From assembly GCA_009692065.1 (NCBI GenBank), contig SHZY01000041.1, forward strand, positions 1 through 41,487: a DNA stretch of 41,487 nt. Direction: 5' to 3'. The position numbers and the translations under genes are program-made. Numbering within the stretch: the stretch's first letter is position 1; each line of letters starts with the position of its first letter. Below are positions 23,108 to 32,273 of the stretch, in pieces. Source of the stretch: Gemmataceae bacterium (GTDB lineage Bacteria; Planctomycetota; Planctomycetia; Gemmatales; Gemmataceae). The notes under the pieces are model-generated. The model saw nothing but the letters and a program-made list of their open reading frames with translations, was not told the DNA's origin and made no database searches.

Positions 23108-23761
23108 TCATTTCATGCTCGCGCGGGTTTCCTTGACGATTGCCACATACTGCTGCGCCAGTTCGCGGAGGCGCGTGAAGTTGCGTGCGGCAATCGCGGC
23201 CGGCTCGACGAGCTGGCTGCCGATGCCCAGACAGCACGCGCCTGCCTTCAAGAACGCCGCCGCCGTGGTGAGATCGACGCCGCCGGTCGGCATCACGCGA
23301 ATCTGCGGCAACGGTCCCTTGATCGCCTTGAAGAACGCCGGCCCGACCACGTCAGCCGGAAATACTTTCACGATGTCCGCACCCGCTTCCCACGCCGCCA
23401 GGATCTCGGTCGGCGTGAACGCGCCCGGCATTACCAGCTTGTCGTAACGCTGGCAGAGCCGGATGACTTCGAGGTTCAACGTCGGCGCGACGATATACTC
23501 CGCGCCGGCGAGGATGGCGGCCCGTGCAGTCTCCGGGTCGAGGATCGTCCCCGCACCCAACAGCACGCGATCACCCAGGGCGGCGCGCACCTGCTTGACG
23601 ACGTCAAGCGCACCCGGCACCGTCATCGTAATTTCCGCAACCGTGACACCGCCATCGGCCAGAGCGCGTACGACCTCGACAAGCTGCTGGCTATCCGGCG
23701 AACGCACGACGGCGACGATACCGCTATCGAGCACCTGCCGCAGTTGATCTTCTTTGCTCAT
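23108..23761 (-). CDS. eda: KDPG/KHG aldolase (2-dehydro-3-deoxyphosphogluconate aldolase)
   Basis: This 217-residue class I aldolase cleaves 2-keto-3-deoxy-6-phosphogluconate, or its non-phosphorylated or galactonate relatives, to pyruvate and an aldehyde (Entner-Doudoroff type). The Schiff-base lysine is Lys132 in IVKVFPADV, the general acid Glu43 is in AEITMTVPGA, and the phosphate-binding end is VMPTGGVDL. Length and order are typical. It lies 18 bases downstream of the D-threonine-aldolase-like gene, so the two probably share a transcript. 4-hydroxy-2-oxoglutarate aldolase activity is also possible. Confidence 0.9.
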   Translation of the reverse strand: MSKEDQLRQVLDSGIVAVVRSPDSQQLVEVVRALADGGVTVAEITMTVPGALDVVKQVRAALGDRVLLGAGTILDPETARAAILAGAEYIVAPTLNLEVIRLCQRYDKLVMPGAFTPTEILAAWEAGADIVKVFPADVVGPAFFKAIKGPLPQIRVMPTGGVDLTTAAAFLKAGACCLGIGSQLVEPAAIAARNFTRLRELAQQYVAIVKETRASMK

Positions 23762-23779
23762 GTTTCATCCACTGGAGAA

Positions 23780-24862
23780 TCAATCGTACCGCCCGCTCGC
23801 CTCGATGGGCCAAACCGCTTCGACTTTCCCCTTACGGATTGCGATGCACTGCCGATGCAGATTCATGGTCGCACAGCAATGGGCAGGAATCACCTCGCGG
23901 CGATCGCCGGCCTTCACGGGGACCGATTCGCATTCGACCTTGGTATGTTCTTCCGAGAGGCGAGTGATGGTTTCAGCAGGCTTGCCCTTGACGACTGGCA
24001 TGCCGAAATCCTTGGAAATCGCCTTTGAGCCGGCATCGAGCGTGTACCACTTGGGCTGAGTGCTGATGACGGTGGTGAGAATCGACAGCGAGCAATTGAA
24101 TTCGGGGCGGACCAGATGATAGACGCAATCCATGAGCACGAATGAGCCCGGCTGGATTTCGGTGACGCCCGGATAGCCGGCGACGAATTCCCAGGTCCCC
24201 GTGCCGGCGCCGGTGACGACAGTAACCGCGATGCCCGCTTTCTCGATCAGACGCCGCGTGCCGGTCAGTTGTTCCATGCCTTCGTGGCATTTCGCCTTGC
24301 GCTCGTTGACATCGGGGATGAGTTGCAGATGGCCGTCATAGCCCTGCAAGCCATCGAAGCGGAGGCCAGGGCTTTTCTGGATGCGCTGCGCCAACGGCAC
24401 GGCAGCGTCACCCGGCAAAACACCGCAGCGGGCCATGCCGATGTCGATCTCGATCAAGACGCCCAGCGTCGCGCCGGCGGCTTGCATCGCTTGGCTCAGT
24501 TGATCAACGTTTTCGGCCTGATCGACGCAGACGCGAAGCTGCACGCGTTTGGCGAGTGCTGCCAGCCGCTGCATCTTCTGCGGTCCCACGACCTGGTTGG
24601 CGATGAGAATATCGGTGATGCCAGCATCCGCGAGCACCTCGGCTTCATTGAGCTTGGCGGCAAGAAACGTCGTGCCGCCGTGTGCCTGGATGTAACGCGC
24701 CAGGCCGCCGCATTTGAGCGACTTGAAGTGCGTGCGCACATTGACGCCGCGTGCCTTGCCGGCATCGAACATGCGGCGCAGGTTGGCATCGATGACATCA
24801 AGGTCGAGCAACAGTTGCGGGGAATCGAGTGAGTCGAGCGGTTGGCCAATGAGGGAGGACAT
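23780..24862 (-). CDS. D-threonine aldolase-like PLP enzyme (DSD1 family)
   Basis: This 360-residue fold-type III PLP enzyme has an alanine-racemase-like N-terminal barrel. The PLP lysine is Lys47 in RTHFKSLKCGGLA; the start reads LDSPQLLLDLDVIDANLRRM, as in low-specificity D-threonine aldolases and D-serine dehydratases. The C-terminal segment REVIPAHCCATMNLH carries the His and Cys that bind the divalent metal in the DSD1/DTA group. It would cleave D-3-hydroxy-amino acids to glycine and an aldehyde, or dehydrate D-serine. It precedes the aldolase gene on the same strand; a palindrome lies upstream. Confidence 0.88.
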   Translation of the reverse strand: MSSLIGQPLDSLDSPQLLLDLDVIDANLRRMFDAGKARGVNVRTHFKSLKCGGLARYIQAHGGTTFLAAKLNEAEVLADAGITDILIANQVVGPQKMQRLAALAKRVQLRVCVDQAENVDQLSQAMQAAGATLGVLIEIDIGMARCGVLPGDAAVPLAQRIQKSPGLRFDGLQGYDGHLQLIPDVNERKAKCHEGMEQLTGTRRLIEKAGIAVTVVTGAGTGTWEFVAGYPGVTEIQPGSFVLMDCVYHLVRPEFNCSLSILTTVISTQPKWYTLDAGSKAISKDFGMPVVKGKPAETITRLSEEHTKVECESVPVKAGDRREVIPAHCCATMNLHRQCIAIRKGKVEAVWPIEASGRYD

Positions 24863-24940
24863 TATTGCGGTTCCGTGGGATTGTGGGCGATATGCGTTAT
24901 TTTATGACTGCGGCCGGAAATGTTTAGCGTGTCTGGTTTA

Positions 24941-24978
24941 CGTTTAGCGCCCGCAAGGCGCAATGCGGGCGCTAAACG
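24941..24978. repeat. Palindromic element, TTTAGCG family
   Basis: Perfect 14-bp arms CGTTTAGCGCCCGC (24941-24954) and its complement (24965-24978) around AAGGCGCAAT. A partial extra arm, TGTTTAGCGT, lies about 20 bases to the left. It sits between the large secreted protein gene and the D-threonine-aldolase-like gene, both on the minus strand. Confidence 0.85.
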
Positions 24979-24990
24979 AAATCGGCGGAA

Positions 24991-27900
24991 TCATTTCGGC
25001 ATCGGATCGCCTGCCACCGGACTCTCGGGCAGAATGCGCAGCGTCCACCCATCCGCAACCTGCACGATCGCGTCCTGTTCGATGCGGTAAGCGCTCTGCC
25101 TCAGCTTGCCCTGCACGAGTTCGAGATCGAGGATGCGGTTGTGCCGCAGTTCCTTGTCCTCGGTTTCCATTGCCGCCATGCGGCGGAAATCGCGCAGCGA
25201 CAGGTCGGAACGGTTCTTCGTTTGCAGGCAGTAACCGCGCAGATACCACGCCAACGTGCTGTTCGGATTATGCACCAGCGCGGCGTCGAGACTTTGCAAC
25301 GCGCGTTCGTAGTCGTCGTCGGTCGGGCGCACGCGCGGCAGCTTCTCATCGAACGGCCAACCATGACTCCACCAGCCGATCGGCGTCGGATAGGCGGGTT
25401 CGATGCGTGCTTCGCCGATGTTGACTTGCAAGAGGTGCAGCGCTCGCATGGTGAGCCGCTGGGCCAGTTCGCGGTCGGCGGCCTTCTTGTCGGTGATTTC
25501 GAGAACGACACCTGCGGTGATGCGTAGCTGCCAGCGCGGATGCGTGTCGAGCAGGCGTTTCAGTGTCTCGGTAAGTTGTTTCGCATCGTGGTCGCCGATG
25601 GCGTTGCCGGACAGAACAAGGCGGTTCTTCGGATCGTGATAGGCGCGCGTCAATGTCAGCCCATCGAACTCCGACAGCGACGGCAGATTTTCGCGCAGGC
25701 TGACCATCATGGGGAACAGCGGGATCACGGTCTGCCGGCCTTCGGTCCAGGCTTTACCGAGTTGACGTTTCCGATCGAACGGCACGCCTGGTCCATCAAG
25801 GAAACCTCGGAGTTCCAGAGTCTGAGCCGGGTGATCGGCGAGTCCTTCGATGTGGAAGATTCCGTGCGGATCGTAATAGCAACGGTCGATACGCAGGCCA
25901 TCGCATTTGAAACTCTTCGGAATACTGTCGCGCAGGTGCTGGCCGATGTTCTGGAGCTGATCAAGCTTGAACGGGCCGTCGTCCTTCGGGCCTTGCAGGA
26001 ACACCACCGGCACTTCTTTCTTCTCGTCAACCTTGGGCGACGGTGCCTCGCCGTCGATGCTCGGCAGTTTCTTGCTTTCAAAGGTCGGCAAGGTTTGCGT
26101 CAACTTGGGAACGGCCTTGTCGCGGTCCTGCGGGCGCGTGTAGAAGCCGGCCACGCGGAAGTCCCCCTTGGCATCGAAGTACAAGCGTTCGAGCCATACT
26201 TCGTCGATGGCGTCCTGCTCGGCGATCCAGGTTCGCATCGACAGCAAAAGGCCGGCGATGTCGAAGGTTTGCAGCGCGTTCCAGTTGATGCCGTGCTTGA
26301 GCGCGGGATGGGCCGGCGTGAGCGTTACGCGGAGCAGCTTTTCGAGCGGCGTCTGCTGCTCCTTGCCGGTCCAGATGCCGTGCAAGATTAACTTCTTGTC
26401 CTTGTCAAAGCTGGCGTCGTCGAGGCGAACGCCGTCTAGTGTTGTGTGTTCAGGGACCTTGGCTTGCACGACGGTCGTCGGATTGGCAATGCTCTCGACG
26501 GTCGGCACGGCGGCGATGGGGCCGGCGCGCAGTTGATCCGCGATGGCGATCCGCGCGAAGGCGCCGATCTGTCGGCTCAGGCGGGCGTTGTAGGCGTCCT
26601 TGCTCGGATAGATGCCGAGGATGGGCAGGTTGAGATCCGGCCCGATCTTGCTGGCCGGGTAGCTGAAGAACCCACGATCCAGGCGCGATTTGCGCAAGAG
26701 CGGATCGCTGCTGCGCGCCATCCAGTGCTGGGTTTCATTCAGGAAATCGGCCCAGGCTAGGTCTGTGAAATCGAGCTGCGGTTGGTCCTTCATGCGCGTG
26801 ACGCCGGGCGGCAGTGGCTTAGCGCCTACGATTTTCTCGGCCTCCTCACGCTGTCCCTTGGTGCCGGTCACAATGGCGAGATGAAGATCCCCATTTGCAT
26901 CATAGCGGCCGTTCGCGAAGAGCAGGCCGTCAAGGCTGCGCGACACGGCTTCGGCTTGCATACCGTAGATCGGACTGGTCAAGAATCGAATGCGCTCGGT
27001 AACTAGTTTGTGATCGAGCGGGATCGGCAAGATATCGGTAAACGACGGTTCCAGCTTGACACGCAGTTGGTCTGCCGGCTCGACTTCGGTCGGATGCAAG
27101 CTGACACCGTTGATATGCAGCACCGGTTCGCCACGCGTAGGTTCGTACTTCAGGAACATGCGATCGACACGCGTGCGCTGCAGCAAAAAGTCTCCCTTAG
27201 CCAGACGCTTTTGCGCCTTCGGCAGCACTTCGTGCCAACTCCAGACACGGAAGGTGAAACTCTTTTCGTCGATAGGAACAAGCTTGGCCTGGGCTGGGAC
27301 ATCGGCGGCGATTTGCAGCGCGGAGGTTCGTCTCAGCTCGATCGGCAGTCTCACCTCGAGCTTCAACTTTCCTTGAGCGTCGAACTTCGCGAGGTGAAAG
27401 AAGATGTCGTCATGGGTTTCCAGGCTTGCCGCGAGGTTCTGCCACGTGATGCTTGGGTTCGGCAGCATGGCGATGCCGGTCACCATAGGCTCGTAAGCGA
27501 CCTTGGGGATGAGCCCGCTAAGTTTTGCTTTCCAGCGTTTGCTGCGCTCGGCGTCGGCGACCAGCGCCGGCGGATGGATGCAAACGCCGTTGACGTGAAA
27601 GTGAATGGCCTTGCGATCCTTGGAATACTGGAGATAGCCGTCGTCGAGCCGGGTGCGCGTAAGCAGTGCGTCGGGATCGTCGGCGAACTGGCGCTGGAGG
27701 CCGAGCCGTTGGCCTAGCCAATCGTGATCGCGGCGAATCACGGTCGGTCCTTTCGTCTGTTTGCCGATCGGGAGCCGAATGAGATCGGCCGCGAGCGGGT
27801 TGTCTGCCAGGAGTTTCGCGACCTTGGCGTTGGTCGATTCGTCGTAGCGCAAGCACAGGGTGTGCAGTTGCAGACTGCCGTCGGCCGCGTAGGTCGCGCG

Positions 27901-28374
27901 TTCGAAGAATGCGTTCAACGTTGCGTCCTTCTTGAAGGCCAGGACGGCGGCGTCTTGCAGCGTGTAGATGGGCGATTCGCGGAAGGCGATCTCGTCGATC
28001 TTGACGATAGACTTGACGCCGGGGACGACGAGCTTGCCCAGCTCCTTGAGCAGGAAGTCCTTCATCTTCTTCTCGTCGTCGTGCGCGGTCCGTATGGTAA
28101 TGCCCTTGAAGTTCAAGAATGGCGGCAGATCGGGGTCGTCCTCGTTGATCGTGAAAAAAGCCTTGTCGATGCGCGTTTGCTGCAAGGTCGTGTCCTGCGA
28201 CGTCGCGAACCGTTCGCGCAAGGCCCCCAGCAGCTTCTGCCAATCGACCTGGCCGTTCTTCTCGTCGATCTTTTGCTTGGCCTCGATTTTCTTTTCGTCG
28301 GCCGAGCGGATCTCGACACTAGAAGTGCCCAGGATGAGTGCGAGCAGGAACAGGATTTTCAGTGATCGTTTCAT
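24991..28374 (-). CDS. Large secreted repeat-containing protein of unknown function
   Basis: This 1127-residue protein starts with a signal peptide (about 1-25). I do not recognise its family. It contains at least five diverged copies of a unit that begins LL-x-x-(S/T)R-(L/V/I)D-x-x-(F/Y)-(F/L), followed by a strand with HxNGV or similar and HP: examples are TRIDKAFF, TRLDDGYLQY, TRVDRMFLKY, SRLDRGFFSY, and looser ones such as LRIDRCYYD and LTLTRAYHD. Several units also share SPIY(T/G)LQ or SPIYGMQ. Some later units look like BON-type beta-alpha modules. Residues about 1015-1075 resemble a TPR (YERALQSLDAALVHNPNSTLA). No catalytic motif is evident; a structural or envelope role is a guess. 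Confidence 0.8.
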   Translation of the reverse strand: MKRSLKILFLLALILGTSSVEIRSADEKKIEAKQKIDEKNGQVDWQKLLGALRERFATSQDTTLQQTRIDKAFFTINEDDPDLPPFLNFKGITIRTAHDDEKKMKDFLLKELGKLVVPGVKSIVKIDEIAFRESPIYTLQDAAVLAFKKDATLNAFFERATYAADGSLQLHTLCLRYDESTNAKVAKLLADNPLAADLIRLPIGKQTKGPTVIRRDHDWLGQRLGLQRQFADDPDALLTRTRLDDGYLQYSKDRKAIHFHVNGVCIHPPALVADAERSKRWKAKLSGLIPKVAYEPMVTGIAMLPNPSITWQNLAASLETHDDIFFHLAKFDAQGKLKLEVRLPIELRRTSALQIAADVPAQAKLVPIDEKSFTFRVWSWHEVLPKAQKRLAKGDFLLQRTRVDRMFLKYEPTRGEPVLHINGVSLHPTEVEPADQLRVKLEPSFTDILPIPLDHKLVTERIRFLTSPIYGMQAEAVSRSLDGLLFANGRYDANGDLHLAIVTGTKGQREEAEKIVGAKPLPPGVTRMKDQPQLDFTDLAWADFLNETQHWMARSSDPLLRKSRLDRGFFSYPASKIGPDLNLPILGIYPSKDAYNARLSRQIGAFARIAIADQLRAGPIAAVPTVESIANPTTVVQAKVPEHTTLDGVRLDDASFDKDKKLILHGIWTGKEQQTPLEKLLRVTLTPAHPALKHGINWNALQTFDIAGLLLSMRTWIAEQDAIDEVWLERLYFDAKGDFRVAGFYTRPQDRDKAVPKLTQTLPTFESKKLPSIDGEAPSPKVDEKKEVPVVFLQGPKDDGPFKLDQLQNIGQHLRDSIPKSFKCDGLRIDRCYYDPHGIFHIEGLADHPAQTLELRGFLDGPGVPFDRKRQLGKAWTEGRQTVIPLFPMMVSLRENLPSLSEFDGLTLTRAYHDPKNRLVLSGNAIGDHDAKQLTETLKRLLDTHPRWQLRITAGVVLEITDKKAADRELAQRLTMRALHLLQVNIGEARIEPAYPTPIGWWSHGWPFDEKLPRVRPTDDDYERALQSLDAALVHNPNSTLAWYLRGYCLQTKNRSDLSLRDFRRMAAMETEDKELRHNRILDLELVQGKLRQSAYRIEQDAIVQVADGWTLRILPESPVAGDPMPK

Positions 28375-28395
28375 AGAATGGCCATCGCCCAGCCA

Positions 28396-28413
28396 CCCCT
28401 GGCAAGCCAGGGG
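28396..28413. repeat. Small palindrome CCCCTGGC/GCCAGGGG
   Basis: An 8-bp perfect stem with a two-base centre lies in the gap between the divergent large secreted protein and ABC ATPase genes. The related word CAGCCACCCC precedes it. It is probably another short dispersed repeat. Confidence 0.5.
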
Positions 28414-28480
28414 CTATGTAATGAGTTTGACGCCTGGCATCCTATCATGCCAAATCCGACCCAGATAGCAACACAACATC

Positions 28481-29404
<924 letters not shown>

Positions 29405-29410
29405 GGGAGA

Positions 29411-29466
29411 AGCCCCGGGGTGAGGTACTCCGAACCCTGGGGTTCGGAGTACCTCACCCCAGGGCT
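29411..29466. repeat. 27-bp near-perfect hairpin between convergent genes
   Basis: Left arm 29411-29437 and right arm 29440-29466 pair with one mismatch; the core is GGGGTGAGGTACTCCGAACCC with a TG centre (given in two pieces: GGGGTGAGGTAC and TCCGAACCC). It begins six bases after the ABC ATPase stop and ends eight bases before the DUF1501 stop, so it may terminate both. No T-run follows. Confidence 0.8.
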
Positions 29467-29474
29467 TGTTGGAT

Positions 29475-30803
29475 TCACGCGCACAACTCTCGCACGGGCC
29501 GCGCGTCTTCGGGCAGGATTGTCGCGGGCCGATCGAGAACGTCACGCACAATCGTGTGCGGGTCGATGCCGAGGTTGTGATAGAGCGTGGCGAGGATGTT
29601 ACGGTAGTGGATCGGATTCTGGTGGGCGTACGCGCCGATGCGGTCGGTGGTGCCGAGCATCTGACCCGTCGGCATCCCGCCGCCGGCCATCAGCACAGTG
29701 TTCACCGGGGCCCAGTGGTCGCGGCCGGCGTCGCGGTTGATCCTTGGCGTGCGGCCAAACTCGCCCCAGACGATGACACTGACATCGCGATCGAGCCCCC
29801 GCTGATGAATGTCCTCGATGAGGGCGGAGATGCCCTGATCGAAGACAGGCAGGTTCGAGCGCAGGTGGCGGAAGTTGCCGCCATGCGTGTCCCAGAAGCC
29901 ATAGGCGACGGTGACGCAGCGCACGCCCGCCTCGACCAATCGACGGGCCATTAGCAACTGGTCATTCCACAAGGGAGCGCCGTCGCCTTGATGGCGTGGC
30001 GAACCGTAACCGTAGCGATCGCGGACAGCCCGGTTTTCCTTTTGCAGATCGAGCGCATCGACCAGTCGGTTGGAAGTCAGCACCTCGAACGCCTGGCGAT
30101 AAGAGACGTCCATCCGGCTCAGCGCGGCGTCATCCACCGAGCGGCGCAGTTGATCGACCGAGTCGAGCAGGTGCCGGCGCGATTGAAATTGATCCTGCGA
30201 CAGATCCGCGAGCCGCATCAGATTGATTTGATCGTTCTCGACCTTGGCGCCGGCATGGGCTGGACCGACGAAACCCGGCCCGGGGATGTTGTACGGGCGA
30301 TGCTGCATCGTCGGGAACAGATCGACATAAGCCGGAATCACGGGCGTGGTGCGGCCCAGGACTCGCGAGATGACGGAGCCGGCGTTCGGCTTGCCTTCAC
30401 GCCGCGTGATGTCCATGCCGTAGCCGGTGGTGGTGTGGAAGCTCGAATGCTCGTCGCGCAAGCCAACGATCGAGCGCACCACGGCCAGTTTGTCCATCAT
30501 GCCGGCGAGGCGCGGCAGATACTCGGAAATCTGAATCCCCGGCACGCTCGTCGCAATCGGATTGAATTCGCCGCGGATCTCGGCGGGGGCGTCCGGCTTC
30601 AGGTCAAACGTGTCGTGGTGCGAAAGCCCGCCCGACAGGTAGACCATGATGACGGCTTTATGCGATCCCGTCCCCGTTTGCTGTTGGGCCTGCAATAGCG
30701 ATGGCAGACTCAGGCCGCCCATCGCGAGCGCGCCCGCTTGCAGAAACGAACGCCGCGACAAGCCGTCGCAGTAGCGGCTCTTGCCGTTGGAAAGTGTCAG
30801 CAT
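29475..30803 (-). CDS. DUF1501 domain protein with Tat signal
   Basis: This 442-residue protein of the DUF1501 family is expanded in planctomycetes and is sulfatase/alkaline-phosphatase-like in fold. A Tat signal is present (SRRSFLQAGALAMGG, twin arginine at residues 17-18), so it is exported folded. Family segments include VMVYLSGGLSHHDTFDLKPD, VRSIVGLRDEHSSFHTTTGY, WDTHGGNFRHLR, and VIVWGEFGRTPRINRDAGRDHW near the C-terminus (positions about 60, 110, 300 and 345). The ATG at 30803 follows GGGGGGA; another ATG at 30833 is less well placed. Its partner gene in many planctomycetes, a DUF1549/DUF1553 protein, is not adjacent here. Confidence 0.9.
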   Translation of the reverse strand: MLTLSNGKSRYCDGLSRRSFLQAGALAMGGLSLPSLLQAQQQTGTGSHKAVIMVYLSGGLSHHDTFDLKPDAPAEIRGEFNPIATSVPGIQISEYLPRLAGMMDKLAVVRSIVGLRDEHSSFHTTTGYGMDITRREGKPNAGSVISRVLGRTTPVIPAYVDLFPTMQHRPYNIPGPGFVGPAHAGAKVENDQINLMRLADLSQDQFQSRRHLLDSVDQLRRSVDDAALSRMDVSYRQAFEVLTSNRLVDALDLQKENRAVRDRYGYGSPRHQGDGAPLWNDQLLMARRLVEAGVRCVTVAYGFWDTHGGNFRHLRSNLPVFDQGISALIEDIHQRGLDRDVSVIVWGEFGRTPRINRDAGRDHWAPVNTVLMAGGGMPTGQMLGTTDRIGAYAHQNPIHYRNILATLYHNLGIDPHTIVRDVLDRPATILPEDARPVRELCA

Positions 30804-30883
30804 GGAAATCCCCCCTTTTGCGTACTTCATCATAGTATAAACAACGGAATCGCATTGAAAGATCAGATTTCGGAATAAACACC

Positions 30884-30966
30884 ATGCCCACCGTACAAGA
30901 CATTATCGACATGGTCCGCGTGCAACCGGACAAGAAATTCCGCCTGAAGGACCATGCCCCGGCGAG
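30884..30966 (+). pseudogene. Truncated polyphosphate kinase 2 (PPK2) N-terminus
   Basis: The frame starting at 30884 reads MPTVQDIIDMVRVQP then DKKFRLKDHAPA, close to the opening of PPK2-type polyphosphate kinases (R-V-x-P-G-K-K-F-R-L-K-D-x-D-P-x-D). The similarity stops near 30966, where the opposite strand begins to read as the N-terminus of a HicA toxin. The open frame continues to 31165, but that part is the antisense of hicA and hicB and shows no PPK2 features, so I treat this as a remnant. The assignment rests on a short stretch recognised from memory. Confidence 0.5.
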
Positions 30967-31025
30967 CCGATTCGCAAGAGAGCTGCGAGAACACGCCGGG
31001 CCTTGGACGAGCGCCACTGGCTCAT
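30903..31025 (-). pseudogene. Truncated hicA toxin gene
   Basis: From the ATG at 31025 the minus strand reads MSQWRSSKARRVLAALLRIG, the N-terminus of a HicA mRNA-interferase (compare the usual ...KARRVLAALLRIGW-x-x-x-R-Q-x-GSH). After 20 codons it switches to unrelated sequence and stops at 30903; the conserved GSH catalytic segment is missing. The ATG overlaps the hicB stop as ATGA, the classic coupled arrangement. The toxin is therefore almost certainly inactive. The change point coincides with the end of the PPK2 remnant on the other strand, which indicates a deletion junction. Confidence 0.65.
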
Positions 31026-31228
31026 GGCGTCACCGCGAAGACGCTATCCATTTCTGGAATCGCCTCGCCATGTTCAATCCGGTCGGCAAGCACCCGCAAT
31101 GCCCACGCTTGAACGTGCTCGACGGCCTCCCTACGACTTTGGCCATAAGCCAGAACGCCGGGTAGCGATAGTACTTCTGCAAGCCAGCGGCCGTCATCTT
31201 CCTGCTCGACTTCAATCGTCAATGGCAT
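31022..31228 (-). CDS. hicB: HicB-like antitoxin
   Basis: This 68-residue protein is a HicB-like (partial RNase H fold) antitoxin: LTIEVEQEDDGRWLAEVLSL then PGVLAYGQSRREAVEHVQAW and ALRVLADRIEHGE. The first part is the UPF0150-type strand-helix pattern, and no DNA-binding tail is present. The ATG at 31228 follows GGGGG at about 7 bases; a GTG at 31240 is an alternative start. Its toxin partner downstream is truncated, so it is an orphan antitoxin. It may persist as a leftover or act on another HicA. Confidence 0.78.
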   Translation of the reverse strand: MPLTIEVEQEDDGRWLAEVLSLPGVLAYGQSRREAVEHVQAWALRVLADRIEHGEAIPEMDSVFAVTP

Positions 31229-31280
31229 GTTTACCCCCACGGCGATTATACCGCGTCGTCGTCGGGTCGGTCCAGAGGAT

Positions 31281-32219
31281 TCACTTCCCTACCTCCAGCA
31301 CGAAAATCCCATACTCGCCATCGCAATTCGAGATCCAGGCGACGCGGCGTGAATCCGGTGACCAGGTGGCGAAGTTGTCGTTGCCGGGGTGCTGGGTGAG
31401 GTTGCGTTGCCCGCTGCCGTCGGGGTTCATCAGATAGATTTCGTAGTTGCCGTCGCGATTGGAGGTGAAGGCGATTTTCTTGCCATCGGGGGACCAGACG
31501 GGCCAGTAGTCCATCCTGGGGTTGTCGGTGAGGCGTTTTTGGCCAGATCCGTCGGCATTCATGATCCAGATATCGAGATTGCCGGCGCGGGCGCTGGTGA
31601 AGGCGATTTGCTTTCCGTCGCGCGACCAGGTTGGCGAGTTGTCGATGGCAAGGTCAGTTGTCAGTGCTTTTTGATTCTTGCCGTCGGCGTCCATGATCCA
31701 GATGTCCTGGTTCTTGTTGCGCGTGCTAGTCCAGACGATCTTTGTGCCTTCGGGCGAGAATCGCGGCGATTCCTCGAAGAAGTTCTTGTGCGGGAGCAAA
31801 TTCTTTTGGCCGGAACCGTCGGCGTTCATCGTGTCGAGTTGTAGCTTGCCATCGGTGCCTTGCAGAATGTCGTAGACGAAGAGAATGCGTTTTGAGTCGG
31901 GCGACCAGTGGCCATCGAACTGCGGCACCGGCGCTTTGGGCAGGAGTTGCGACAACTCGGTTCCGTCGATGTTGACGGTCCACAGGCCCATCTTGCCGCC
32001 GAAGTTGCCGCGGGTGAAGAGAAACTTCTTGCCGTCAGGCGACCACTGCAGATGCTGGATGAAGCCGGAGATTTTCAGGAGGCGGGTCGGCTTATTCGGC
32101 TGTTGGGCTAATGTGGATTCACCGCAGAGTACGCTGAGAGCGCAGAGAAAAAATGCAGAGAAGAGCCACGGATGAAACACGGATGAAACACGGATAGAGT
32201 GGAAGAGCAGTAATGGCAT
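31281..32219 (-). CDS. Secreted TolB-like beta-propeller protein
   Basis: This protein of about 312 residues is almost entirely a six-bladed TolB/WD40-like propeller. Blade motifs recur: WSPDGKKFLFTRG, WSPDSKRILFV, FSPEGTKIVW, WSRDGKQIAFTSARAGNLD, WSPDGKKIAFTSNRDGNYE and WSPDSRRVAW, interleaved with MNADGSGQ-type strands. The N-terminus is a hydrophobic signal peptide ending STLAQQ. The start at about 32219 is preferred; an upstream ATG at 32270 would add residues encoded by repeat DNA. Even the chosen signal peptide is encoded by repeat-like DNA. It probably binds peptides or glycans in the periplasm; no operon partner of the Tol system is adjacent. Confidence 0.82.
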   Translation of the reverse strand: MPLLLFHSIRVSSVFHPWLFSAFFLCALSVLCGESTLAQQPNKPTRLLKISGFIQHLQWSPDGKKFLFTRGNFGGKMGLWTVNIDGTELSQLLPKAPVPQFDGHWSPDSKRILFVYDILQGTDGKLQLDTMNADGSGQKNLLPHKNFFEESPRFSPEGTKIVWTSTRNKNQDIWIMDADGKNQKALTTDLAIDNSPTWSRDGKQIAFTSARAGNLDIWIMNADGSGQKRLTDNPRMDYWPVWSPDGKKIAFTSNRDGNYEIYLMNPDGSGQRNLTQHPGNDNFATWSPDSRRVAWISNCDGEYGIFVLEVGK

Positions 32220-32270
32220 CGGATTACCCCGTTTTCTCCGTGTTTCATCCGTGTTTGATCCGTGGCTCAT
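32120..32270. repeat. Composite repeat around the TolB-like gene start
   Basis: The minus strand carries ATCCGTGTTTCATCCGTG units, each repeated two or three times, flanked by an inverse copy: GAGCCACGGATGAAACACGG occurs at about 32164-32185 and its complement at about 32241-32268. Next to it lie several CTCTGCG/CTCTGCA units with a period near 15 bases. The region spans the start codon and signal-peptide codons of the TolB-like gene. End points are approximate. Confidence 0.65.
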
Positions 32271-32273
32271 TTT

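Noticed and set aside
30834..30839. TATACT on the minus strand as a -10 box for the DUF1501 gene
   Set aside because: The -10 word is good, but the best -35 candidate at 16-17 bases spacing matches only about half the consensus, and planctomycete promoters are not well defined.
30967..31165. The continuation of the PPK2-like frame as a real 93-residue protein
   Set aside because: After 30966 it is the exact antisense of hicA and hicB codons and has no similarity to PPK2 or another family that I recognise.
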